Shown: positions 42,988 through 54,060 of the stretch, piece after piece
Position numbering within the stretch: the stretch's first letter is position 1
How the letters are laid out: every line of letters starts with the position of its first letter
Assembly: GCA_037447655.1 (NCBI GenBank)
Contig: JBBHKE010000121.1
Location: 1 to 64,000 of the forward strand
DNA from: Zygnema cylindricum
Taxonomy: Eukaryota > Streptophyta > Zygnematophyceae > Zygnematales > Zygnemataceae
Length of the DNA stretch: 64,000 nucleotides
Reading direction: 5' to 3'
Position numbers and translations under genes: made by a program
The notes under the pieces: generated by a model
What the model saw: only the letters and a program-made list of their open reading frames with translations
Databases searched by the model: none
Told to the model about the DNA's origin: nothing

Positions 42988-44126
42988 TGTTGATATTTGT
43001 TTATTTTCTATGTCGATTTTAGGATAGAAAAAGGCTGAGGAGGTCTGCCTCTAACTCACTTCTCCAAGCCCCCACAATTGGTGTAGTCACTAAAGGCTGG
43101 ATAGGGAGGTAGAGTCATGGCTGCCTAGGTCTTCTTGAGAGACAGGAGTAGAAACTGGTAGATTTACCAAAAAAGGGTTTGCGGGTTCTAGGATTTGATC
43201 CTAGTACCTACCATTCATCAATCACCATGTAGCTGTTAGCTATGTCCATTAAGTCTTTGACTAATATTAAGATGTATAGGGTTTAATAGATATTTAAACT
43301 TTTACAAATATGATATTTTTTTAACCAATAAATAGTACAGTAGAACATAGAACTAGTTGTGTACTATAGTACCGCACGAAATAAATGTTGCGAACATTTA
43401 TTTCAACAGCTAATATTCAATCCGGACTTCATCAAACGGCCGTGATAGGAGCCGATATCGCGGAAAGGGCATTTTAGCGTTTTCCAAAAGTCGCCACCCC
43501 GGATAACACGTGGCATCATCGTACGGGTTTACGAAATCTCCGGAGAGAAAGTCAACAAATTTGGATGTGACAAATGTCACTGTTTTGGCCATGTAGTACA
43601 TTTACCGTACATAAAGTACTCCGGTACTTGTACTTCATGTACGGTACAGTCCTATGATTGGACCGTAAGTCAGTAGAAGGGGTTTCAGAGAGGAAATAGG
43701 ACTTAGAATATTTTTGGTAGGTAGTAGCCTCTCTCCCAGAGAGCATTTGTTTAAATAGGCACACTTTGCCATTTAATAAAAATTCACTCGGTTGCCAAAA
43801 TTCAGTGATTCATTTTGCTGCGGACTGAAGGGAGTCCATACTACACATGGGTGTAGTCGGTCAAAGTTTTTTGCCTGCCAGGGTGGCTGCATTTCTAAGG
43901 GAAAGTCAAAGTGGGTGAATGTGTCAAAAACTCATATTCTAACTTTGCATTCTGTGGTGGAACTGAGCACACAAAAAGTCTTATTTCACAAGGGTGGAAT
44001 TTTATTGGGGTTTTGATCGTCAAAGGGTCAATCATTTGGGTTTGTATCAATTTGGAGTCGGCACTAACTAAATAAGCTTCTTGAGAGTTGCCTACTCTGA
44101 GGACCAATGGAGGTCTCACAGTTTCA
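42988..44126 (+). repeat. G4 5' LTR
   Basis: This 1139-bp LTR runs from TGTTGATATTTGTTTA to CACAGTTTCA. The palindrome around CTAGGATTTGATCCTAG is at about 43180-43215. The gag ATG is at 44107. The PBS is damaged (GGTTAAAGGCCCACC, 44127-44141). The left flank is AGCAC (42983-42987). Confidence 0.87.
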
Positions 44127-46105
44127 GGTTAAAGGCCCACCATCTAGGGTGACTATGTTTGACGGAACAGACGTCACTTATTGGGAATTTACGGTGGAGG
44201 GATTGCTTTTCGAAAAGCACTTATGGGGAATAGTTTCAAGACAAGTGAGGTGTCCGCCACCGGGCTTTGGTGGAGCTCACTACGGAGATTCATCTAGGGC
44301 TTCCCAGAAAACCAACCGGATTTCAGATGCAAAAGAATGTGAAGGGAAAATCATTGCCATGGAAAAGAGAATAGGGGAGAAAGGAAAATGAACACGTATG
44401 ATGTGGGGAGCTAGGCTATCGGCTACGGTCCCACTTGTAGGGGTTATAACTAAAACTGAGGAAACTGGCAATAGAATTTAAGAACACTATAGCAAAACAT
44501 CTCATATTTAGAAATGTGTCTAAGTCCATAGCTATCACTCTTTTAAATCTAACAAAGTCTTCTGGAATCAGGGAAACAAGAAGACAGATTTATAAGAGTA
44601 AGACTATACAAAGGCAACAGTTAGTAAAACAGGAAATAATGGCCTATTTTTATGAAGGCAGTAGCATGATAGAGTTTTGCAATGATATTGCTGCGTTATA
44701 TGTTGAGCTTGCTACTACGGGATATGTATAATCTGAGGAGAGAAAAATTAACACAGTAATCATAAAACTCCCATATGAGTACGAAATCATCATTTACCGT
44801 ATGCAAGATATGGGTGGCTCCTCATGGACTTGGAGCATTACCATGGGGATAATTCTTGTAGGGGAAAGCACTTTGGAGCTTCGTAGGGGAGGTAACACGG
44901 TGAATGCACTTACAGCTGGTGGTGACAAGCGGAAGCGTGATGAGAGGAACGGCGGTGACGAGCGAAAGCGTGATGAAGGGAAAAAATACAAAGGTAAACC
45001 TTATCGTAATTTTGGTGGAAAGAGAGGGAGAGGAAAAGAAAGGGGAGCTTTGAAAAAGGGGGTTTGCTTCTTTTATAGGGAGCCGAGTCATTATATGGAG
45101 GAATGCCCTTGTTTGGAAGAACTTAGAAGTTGGAACGTGGATGAGGAGGAAGAAAGGGAAGAGGAGAAAGAGGATGGAGATTTTTTGGAGCTTCTTCACA
45201 TCGGTAGAATGGAGAAGAGAGAAAAGTACACAAAAATTCCACGAAAGCAACATTGTGCTTTTGGAGGTATTAGGGAAGTAAAGGGGAGGGAGGTACTTGA
45301 GGGACTTCGACATGATGAGGGTGTCAAAGAAAGTAGAAAGTGTGATTTAGAAATGAGAAAAGCAGATCTAGAATCAATAATTGAAAAAGGGAAAAATAAA
45401 TATTATGATGATAATTTTTTAGATATTATGGAAACAGAAAACTGGTAGGAAAGGGAGACTTCAACGGAATCCGACGAAAGGGGAGAAGTAAATCTAGAGG
45501 GGGTTTTAAAAGATAAGGGAAGAAGAAAGATGTTTAATGAAAAAGTTTAGGGGGGGAGAAATATTTATTGTGAATAAAATTAGAAAGGGATAGTGGAAAG
45601 AAATTCATGGGAGAGAGTGAGGAAATTTCAAAAAATCGGGTGAGTATCATAGATAAAAATATGAGTACAAAAGACGTAGATCTTATGAGACACTTAGTGG
45701 GGACACTTGTTGTTTGGGAAAATTTGGGGGGTAACGGATTTTGACATCACTAATGGGAGTGATGCCTTTTATGAAGGTGTGCTTGTAAAAAGGTTAACAT
45801 CGGGATGTGTGATGCAAATTGGGGATGGGGCTGGTTGTTTGTACTGCAAAAGGGAATTTGTATTTTGCTTGGATGGAAAGGGGATGAGGTGGAAAAAATC
45901 TTTGCTCCAAGAGCTCGGATTTATAAAAAGTGGCATGAAAAATAAAATGTTTGATAAACAAGATGCAAGGTTTTTTTTGGCTCGTCTAATACACTTGTTT
46001 AAACACGAGGGTAATCACATAATGTTTTATGAGAGGAAAAGAAAAAGAAAAAGAAAAAAAAAGGGGAGGGTTTTGTTTTTTTTTTTTTTTTTTTTTATTA
46101 GTTGA
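44107..46105 (+). pseudogene. G4: decayed G-type ORF
   Basis: The layout is as in G1 but with many lesions: stop after GEKGK at 44389, frame changes before 44516, a stop at 44729, TAG at 45446 inside ENW*ERETS, and a frameshift in the RT-like scrap (KGRRKMFNEK). The zinc knuckle is CFFYREPSHYMEEC, with the second Cys changed to Tyr and Gly to Ser. The RNase H-like scrap (SGCVMQIGDGAGCLYCKRE, RWKKSLLQELGFIKSG) has one more frameshift at about 45740. It shares the TAG at 45446 and the RT-scrap frameshift with G5. Confidence 0.85.
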
Positions 46106-46126
46106 GAAAAAAACTAAAAATAAGAG

Positions 46127-46472
46127 TGTTAATTTGTGTATTTTCTAAATTTGTTTTAGGATAGAAAAAGAGACGGTTTGCCCATTCTCCTTCTCGAAGC
46201 CCCACCGTGAAGTCACTAAAGGTTGAATAGGAGGTAGAGTCATGGCGCCTAGGTCTTTTAGAGGAACAAGAGTAGAAACAGGTAGATTTACCAAAAAAGG
46301 GTTTGGCGGTTCCAGGATTTGATCCTAGTACCTACCATTCATCAATCACCATGTAGCCGTTAGCTATGTCCATTAAATCTATGACTAATGCTGAGATGTA
46401 TATAGTTTAATAGATATTTAAACGTTTACAAATAAGATATTTCGTTTAACCAATAAATAATACAGTAGAATA
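46127..46472 (+). repeat. G4 3' LTR, first 346 bp
   Basis: It starts TGTTAATTTGTGTATTTTC after a T-rich stretch and a weak polypurine tract. It matches the G4 5' LTR up to CAGTAGAA and then stops at a 7-bp inverted repeat AAGATCT/AGATCTT. Confidence 0.78.
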
Positions 46473-46491
46473 AAGATCTCGAATAGATCTT

Positions 46492-47020
46492 ACTACGCGA
46501 TCTCGACATCTTTCGCGGCCGTTCGATAAAACTCGCATTTTACTCGTAGCCGCTATAAATCGTTGCACGATATTTGTTTCCGTGTCGAAACAAAATGCGC
46601 GGTATCTATTTCCAAATGTTTTGTATCCATACAATACAAACTGTATATATGTCCTATTATATTGTTTAATGAAATTGTCTTCGTATAAACATATATTTAG
46701 CTATCAAACCCTATATCACGTAACCTTCGTCATAGACAACTTAGATAAAGCTACCGGCTACTGGCGGCTTTGATGGAATGTAGGTACTAGGTTCGAATCC
46801 CGGGTTTGTCAGGTTTATTTTGGAAAATGTACGAATCAACAGACTGTCTCCCTCTGGGTAGCATAGGCTGCTATAGCTCTAGCTCCCTTTTCAACTTTTA
46901 GTGATTGCGACAAGTGTGGGAGCTGAAGAGAGGAGTTAGAGGCAGCCAGCCTCTAATTCTATTTTGCATTTTATCTTTTACAAAACTTAGAAAATACTAA
47001 AAGAACCTTTAATTTCTACA
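46492..47020 (-). repeat. M5 3' LTR, U3 part only
   Basis: The minus strand begins TGTAGAAATTAAAGG at 47020 and ends mid-LTR near 46492, having lost about 500 bp of its PBS-proximal part. It has tRNA-like GGTTCGAATCCCGG at about 46789-46802. It belongs to the M2 LTR family. Confidence 0.8.
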
Positions 47021-49010
47021 CTCCCCTTATTTTTTAGTCACTCTTTAATTTAAGGCCACACTTCTCCTTGCAAAAATTAGTTTAGGGGAAGGCACAGGTT
47101 TGGTCTTCATATCTGCTACCATTTCACTATCTGGTTTATACTCCAAACTGATTATCTTTTTTTCTACTTTCTCCCTAACAAAGCTAAGTCTAATGTCCAT
47201 GTGTTTGGCTTTAAAGTGATGTTTAGGATTGGCTGACATGGCAATGGCAGCCTGATTATCACAAAACACTTTTTGTATACCACTCTTAAGATGACCAAGC
47301 TCATTAAGCAAAGACTTGACCCACATTAATTCTTTTACAGCAAAGCAAGAAGCCATGTACTCAGCCTCCATGGTGGACTGAGCAATGACCTTTGCTGGTT
47401 GCTGCTCCAGGAGCAAGCCCCATCACCCACATACAATACATATCCACATGTGCATCTCCACATAGGAGCATCCCTATAGCTGGCATCACTCAAAGTGGTG
47501 ATGACAGTATTTTTCCCACCCAAATGCAACCATAGATCTCTAGTTCCTATGAGATATCTAAGGACTCTCTTAGCTGCTTCCCAATCTTTCTTAGTGGGAG
47601 CATCCAGACTCCTAGTTAGTACTCCTACGGCTGCGGCTATGTTCGGACGGGTACAATCCATGAAATATATTAAGCTGCCACTACTTGTCTATAACGGATG
47701 GTCTGCATAAATATTTTCTCTTCCGAGCCTACCTCATCATCTAAGATTATAACTCCCTCTTCCTCACTCCCCTCATTTCCCTTCTTTAATTCCATAGGAG
47801 TGGTACAACTATTAGCCTTGTCCATTTGGAATTTTTCTAACATGTTTCCAATGGCCTCTTTTTGAGTTAATCTTATTATCTTTCTATCTCTGTCTCTCTC
47901 TACCAGAATTTCCAAAATATGCCTTGCTTCTCCCATATCCTTCATCTCAAATCTTCCTTTTAAATCATTTTTCTTATTTATTTTATCCATGGATTTACTT
48001 AAAACAAGCAAATCATCAACCTAAATTGCAATAAAAATAATTCCTTCCTCATCTTCAAACAAATAAATTGAGTGATCTAATCTGATCCGAATATATCCCA
48101 AACCTGTAAGAAACTCATCGAGCTTCTTGTTCCATTGCGAAGGCGCCTTTTTCAGCCCATACAAAGATTTGATCAATTGGCATACCTTGCTTTCCTCCCC
48201 TTGCTCCACAAATCCTTCGGGCCGTCGCATAAAAATCTCCTCTTCCAACTCTCCATGTAGGAAGGCCGTCTTGATGTCTATCTGATGCACTTCCATATCT
48301 TTTGCTACCGCCATATGAGAAGTATCCGAACCGAATGAAACCGGACGACCGGAGCAAAAGTCTCGTCGTAGTCAATTCCCTCGTTTTGGGTAAATCCTTT
48401 CGCCACTAACCAAGCCTTGTAGCGCTCAATGGTGTTATCCGGGTTGAGTTTCAGCTTAAATACCCACTTACACCCAATAGGCTTCCTGTCAGGAGGACAA
48501 TCCACCAATTCCCATGTATCGGCCGCCATAATTGAGGCCATCTCCTCATTAATGGCTGTCTTCCACTGATTTCTTTCAGGACAAGTCATTGCCTCATTAT
48601 AAGTTTGAGGTTCATCGGGGTGAGACAGTTTGGTTACCTTATTGTTAACTTGTCTCTCTTGCAGTCTTTTGCTGCTTCTTCTTCCTCCCTCAAACTCGGT
48701 TGCCGGAATAGATGGCTCTCTTTGATTCTTCCGAACAGTTTCTACTTCTCCCCTATTCCTTGATTCAGGGTCGATTTAAACCACGTCTTCTTACCTGCAA
48801 GATCATCATCTTCTTGAAATCCTGGATAGTTAGGAAGCTCAAAGTCATCAGAATTTTTTGACTCAAATCTGATTTTGACTGTCTTTGTATGCTTAATGGG
48901 ATCTATAGATTTTCCTTCATCCATACCCACTAGGTGCTCCACTAGGATAATATCCTCTCTTTTGAGATCATAGACTCTATATCCTTTTACATCTTCATCA
49001 TCTCTTACTC
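47021..49010 (-). pseudogene. M5: copia RT-RNase H relic, 5' truncated
   Basis: After a polypurine-like tract (47021-47033) come RNase H (MEAEYMASCFAVKELMWV, DNQAAIAMSANPKHHFKA), RT (FKLKLNPDNTIERYKAWLVA, LYGLKKAP, YIRIRLDHSIYLFEDEE) and the integrase C-terminal linker (EHLVGMDEGKSID). The YVDD site reads with a stop (VDDLLVL preceded by TAG, about 48020). There are frameshifts near 48310 and 47690. The frame ends at about 49010 in unrelated DNA, so gag, protease and most of integrase are missing. Confidence 0.88.
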
Positions 49011-49490
49011 ATGCTCCTATGTAATAAATTGCGTGCTTGTTTACATTCGTGCTCCAGGTTGGGGGTTTGTGCATTGGGTGAAGCCTAACTAAATTTTCGA
49101 CATTGCACTAGACACCTTAAGATTTTAGCCTATGTGACATTTTCACCCTAATTAACATTTATGTCCAGGTTTGCCTCACATCTCATATGCGAGAACGCGT
49201 CTCATGGTTGTGATTATTATATCCATTTTTAAAATATTCATTTATGAAACAATCAGATGGAAGGGAGTGTAATGTTGCACATGATTTGGTGTAAGACAAA
49301 ACTGCAATACTTTGGGCTAAAGTAAGGTACACTATCAAATAATAAGTTTCTCATACATGACCTTTCTTCTTTCGACCCATGATTCTTCGAAGCCCCTCGG
49401 TTGAATTGGTTTCTTTTTATGATGATGGGAGGAACCTTGACTGTTCAAACTAGAGCATGTAGTTTTTATTGTGCGACATTCCATACATAA
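49011..49490. other. Unassigned spacer, possible LTR fragment
   Basis: No gene was recognised. AAGGGAG followed by TGTAATGTTGCACATG at about 49268 looks like a polypurine tract and LTR start of an unknown family, and the stretch ends ATTCCATACA before K1. This is only a suggestion. Confidence 0.35.
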
Positions 49491-50165
49491 TGTTGAAATT
49501 ACTAGATTTATAAGGTATTTTCTAGTTCTAAATAGATCAGTAAAATAGGAAAAAAAAAGGGCCAACAACCTGCCTCGACCTCCTTTCTATAGCCATCATA
49601 CTTGTTGTAGTCACTTAACGATAGAGAGGGTGGTTGAGTCATGGCTGTCTTAAGTTCGACGGGCTGGACTAAAGAGTGACTTATGTCACTCTCAACAAAA
49701 GAATGAGTCCGGCAGGACTCGAATCTTCGACCAGCAAAGCAAGGCGTAGCCGCCAGCTCTAACCAAGTCTGTCGTTGAAGTCCGTTACAAAACATAAGGT
49801 GTGATATTTATTTAAATGTTGTTTGAGGATCTAATCCGATTTACCAAATTACGGATAGATTCCTAAAAATACGGTACGACACCTCATACACAAAACAAAT
49901 GAATTGGACATTTGCTTCAATGGTTGATACTGAAAGTCGGTTTGGATCCGACGGCGCATATCATCGCCGATATCTGGGAATGGCCGTTTTGGCAGTTTTT
50001 GGGCATGATGTGACATGGCGCCACGTGGTGAGATAACATTGAAGAGCATGATTCCCGGGGAGCGTAAGGACGAGTGAGACAAAGACACGCGTCTATTTAA
50101 TGGCTTTGCCATACATAGGCCGTACAAAAAGTACTTCGGCAGTAGTACCTTTCTTTACTCTACAT
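49491..50165 (+). repeat. K1: truncated copia-type LTR
   Basis: It starts TGTTGAAATTACTAG and shares GGGCTGGACTAAAGAGTGAC and GTCCGGCAGGACTCGAA-like segments with the first part of the G2 5' LTR, plus CCACGTGG near 50022 and GTAC cores. It stops at about 50165 against a gypsy LTR copy. Confidence 0.75.
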
Positions 50166-50511
50166 TGTCAAGCGTGCTTGAGTAACGTGAAAAGAGGGCC
50201 CACAGCATGGAGTCGTCGGCATCAGAGTCCTGCAAATAACCCCCAAATGCAAATGCTTCCCAGAATAATGATCATGCCCAATACTTCCATCATCCCTTCC
50301 ATAGATATACATGCAACATAGGAGAGACGCTCGGACAGGGAACAGCGATGAGTGCAAGGGAAGGTGAAAGTAATCCCCTTTCCCATCCTCTCCCCCCTAG
50401 CCGACGCTCAGATGCGATTCAAGTCAGATCATTCAAACAATGCACCATCAATTGGCTGAAGCTGAAGAAAGGGATTTAGGTCTCGGTAATCGGGCTGATA
50501 TCCCAATTCCC
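50166..50511 (-). repeat. Second copy of the Y1 gypsy LTR
   Basis: This stretch of 346 bp matches 51694-52039 at the same length and roughly 85-90% by eye. The outer base pair of its CA/TG terminus on the right is lost (CCCGTG instead of CCCCA). Confidence 0.75.
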
Positions 50512-51693
50512 GTGCTTCCTCTACGGGGAGTCGATTGCACTTGTTCCCTCAAAACCTAATTGTCATGATCCAAGGGATTTTAGTTCACTCCGGAATGGTC
50601 ACTCCAAAGCAAAGAGAACTCTAGATGACGACACAAATGCACCACCATGTAAAAATATATATATGAAATAGGATTGGCTTTCCAGGTTTAACAATATCAC
50701 CTTGCCCCAGAAAAGAGAATTAAAGAAAGTGAATGTGAAATATAGCAAAGCAAGCTTAGTATATCCCAACAATAAACGATGACAATGAGAGAAAGGCTAT
50801 CCGTCTCCTGATAGTATCGTAAATAGGTATGGTGCTCGTTCAACCTGCGGTGTCAGCAGCTCGGAACCGACCAAACTCTTCTCGGTTTCAAACAGCAAAA
50901 AGTCAAAAAATCAACCAAAAAGCAGATAGTGCTAACTACTCGCCCGGACAGTGATTCCCACAAAAGACAGATGCAAAACCAAGATGGCAATAGAGTCAAA
51001 ACAAAACAAAGATTCTCCAAAAGAAGGTTTGTTGGAATTTTTGAGGGTTTTCACAGGAGACATTACTGAAAAGTAACCTGTCTCCTTCAACCCCAAGTGC
51101 CTTATACATCAAAGTTTGTCAAAATTGCATGTTTAAAAGTCAAAGCTACGTTATCAACCAATGAGCGGCAAGCAAATGTATTTGAACTAACATAAGACAA
51201 ACGAATCCATACTACACTTGGGGTAAAAAGTTGTGCTCCGGGCTGCGGCTAGATCCGTGGCCGAAAGTAATTATTTGGTCCACTATTATAAGACAAAATC
51301 CTGAAAATGACACTAACTTGCTAGACTTGGACCTAATGTAATTAATGGACCGAAAGTCAGTTGAGCCTGAGCTAAATTCCTACTGACGGCTAACAGCATA
51401 ATCTAGATGCAAATCCGGAAAGTTACGTGGCCATCCAGAATGTACCCCCCACGGAGGCTGTCGGAAACTGGTCCCATGTAACGGAATCGCAATCTTTTAA
51501 ACGATAGAACTTGGTGATTCAGCCTGCGTTAGACGCGAAATAAAGTGCGTTCCACTCAGTTTGGGAAATACAAGGATCTCATCTCGCTTGGTGCACTCAC
51601 TCCTCGATACTCTGAAGACTGTACAGGGTATAAAGGGCCCTGAAATCTTAGGTGATATATAGATGTGCTTGAAAAGCACACGAGCTTGACAGT
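50512..51693. other. Unassigned DNA between two gypsy LTR copies
   Basis: No coding frame or RNA gene was recognised. TTGTTGGAATTTTTGAGG at about 51028 resembles a copia LTR start but was not confirmed. It could be the non-coding interior of a small element bounded by the two LTRs, or unrelated sequence. Confidence 0.4.
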
Positions 51694-52041
51694 TGTCGAG
51701 CGTGCTTGAGTAACGCGAGGGAAGGGCCCACAGCCCAGAGTTGTTAGCATCGAAGTCTTGCAATTAACCCCCAAATGCAAATGTTTCCCAAAATGATGAT
51801 CATGCCCAATACTGCGCACATCCCTTCCATAGATATGCTTGCAAAATAGGAGAGACACTCACACAGGTAACAGGGATGAGTGCAAAGGAAGGCGAAAGTA
51901 ATCCCCTTTCCCTTCCTTCCCCCCCTGGCCGATGCTCATATGCGATTCAAGTGAGATCATTCAAACAATGCACCATCAATTGGCTAATGCTGGAGAAAGG
52001 GATTTGGGTCTCGGTAATCGGGCTGATATCCCAATTCCCCA
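51694..52041 (-). repeat. Y1 gypsy 3' LTR
   Basis: This is a 348-bp TG...CA unit; on the minus strand it starts TGGGGAATTGGGATATC and ends GCTCGACA. AAGAGGAG (52042-52049) is the adjacent polypurine tract, downstream of the integrase stop. Confidence 0.75.
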
Positions 52042-52211
52042 CTCCTCTTAGTCAACCGTGACTAAGATATAAAAATAATTACCCGCTTCATTCGGAGTTC
52101 CCACAGAACGAGGTACTGGAGGGTAGAGGGTGTGGTTCCCTAGTGGAGGGGAGACAGGCTAATTGCCAACACAGACCACACTGATACCAATATGTCGTGC
52201 ACCTGTGAGGA

Positions 52212-54060
52212 CTAATTGCAAGCTGAGAAACAGGAAGGAGGATTAGTAAAGTAAGTTAAGTGGAAAGTGAGTTCGTCTTCCAATCCCGGAAGATGGCAAG
52301 GGGCCACATTGATCTGATTCTCTTTAATTTTTCGACCATCCTTTCCCTCCAATGTAAGAACCTCTTTGTTGGAAACTTCGACCACTTTCAAAATTACTCT
52401 CCTGCCAAAAATATCGAGCGTGTCCTTCTTCTGTTGCATCCAATATACAAAGTCCTTTGGCATAAATCGTCGCTGCCGTGGCACATAATTTCCGCTCTGA
52501 CGGTGAGAATACCACAACTGATCTTTATGTTGAGCCGCTTGCAAATTCCCCATGACGAGAGGCATCTTTCGGTGGAATATCTTGGCTCTGTCAGCGATCT
52601 GTTTTTTGATTGTTCCCTGGTCATCCATCTCTGGAAGGACCACCGCTGGGGCCGATGCAGCCCCGGGCATGATGGGATGCCGTCCAAATACAATGAAGTC
52701 TTGACTGCTGAATCTATAACCCATAGCAATCCAAGGCACCCTCCTGTCCCACTCCCCCAAATCTTCTTCAACTGCAGATTTTCGCAGTGACCGCTTCACT
52801 GTCTGTACGCACCTTTCGGCCAAGCCATCGGCTTGCGGGTGGTCACGGCTAGTCATTTCATGGTCACCTAGACATTTTTTCAAGAGTTAGGAAAATTCTC
52901 TAGCAAATTCGAAGCCTTGGTCGGTTAAAACTTCCGCATGCGCCCCGAATTCGGCTAAAACCCTTTGCAAAAAAGCATCTGCATTTGCCTTGGACTCCTT
53001 CCGGGGCAAAATCACCAACTCGATCCACTTGGAAAAATGTTCTATCATGACCAACACGATGCGGTTCCCCCGCCTGCTTGTTGGAAGAGGTCATAAAAGA
53101 TCTAAAGACCACCGATAAAACATTCCACGGATAGGAAGGGAATGAAGCTCAGTCCCGCCCTTTTTGTCAAAAGTTGCCTTAACTCAATCGCATGAGGAGT
53201 AAGTCTGCACAATTTGGTTGACTTGGGTCCGCAACCCGTGCCACCAATAAGAGCGCGTAACCAGGGAAGTCGTCCGCTTTTGCCTGAAGTATCCACATTG
53301 TTGATGGAGATTGGAAATCAAAGTTTCTCAGTCTGAGGGGGGAGGGGGAACCACTTTCCTTGTGCTGTCTGACCATTTCCGGAGGAGAACTCCTCAAGCC
53401 CAATCGTACGCCTCCATTCGGGTTTGCACTCGAGATAATTGAATTGCAATCAAGTGGGGAAGAGGTGCCCCCTGCTAGATAGATTGGAGGGATCGTTCCA
53501 GATATCGTTACGTCCATCCCTTAGGGGCGCCTGCCCCTCCACGTCGGCCGAGAAAGTTGGCAGTTCCCCCCCACATTGGGGAAGCCAGATGAAGGCAGAG
53601 GATGCTCGAATGAGTCCCAGACTGATTTCTGGGTCCTCATTATGCCAAGCCCCGATTGAATCCAGGGTGGAAGGATCGGGATTCCCGCTAAGTCGGTCGG
53701 CATTGCCATGAATTTCCCATGCCGGGTGAACAATGTCGAAATCATATTCCTGCAAGATAAGAACCCATCTGGCGAGCTTGCTGACTAACTTGTTATTTTC
53801 CATGATCCATTTCAGGGGTTTGTGATCCGTAATCAAGGTAAAATGGACCCCATACAAACAAGGCCCGAAATGTTGGATTGCCCAAACCGCTGCGAGTAGC
53901 TCTCCGTGGTAACTACTATAATTTCCCTCTGCTCTGTTGTTGCTCCGGCTGGCGTAGGCCACAACATATTCAGCTCCGGCATCATTGACTTTAGCCAAAA
54001 CCGCTCGCAATCCAAAATTGCTCCAATCAATGTAAAGGAGGAAAGGCCTTTGGTGATCAG
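52212..54060 (-). pseudogene. Y1: Ty3/gypsy RNase H and integrase
   Basis: RNase H lies at 54060-53500 (RPFLLYIDWSNFGLRAVLA, YASRSNNRAEGNYSSYHGE, TDHKPLKWIM, GNADRLSG). It resembles the bryophyte/charophyte type that reads YIDWS instead of a plain TDAS. Integrase follows to 52212: a zinc-region remnant (CGPKSTKLCRLTPHAIE), DHEMTSRDHPQADGLAERCV with the catalytic Glu, and a C-terminal part FGRRVILKVVEVSNKEVLTL. No chromodomain was recognised. The order RT-RNase H-integrase makes it Ty3/gypsy. Frameshifts occur in integrase (about 52880-53520). The N-terminal RT part continues beyond the L1 insertion at 55607. Confidence 0.88.

Noticed and set aside
46785-46812. True tRNA gene
   Set aside because: Only the T-arm and acceptor-like parts are present; no anticodon arm or complete cloverleaf can be drawn, and the motif recurs at the same place in every LTR.
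52180-52200. Conventional plant PBS TTGGTATCAG on the minus strand
   Set aside because: It lies on the 3' side of the gypsy integrase, not after a 5' LTR, and the match to initiator tRNA-Met ends after about 10 nt.
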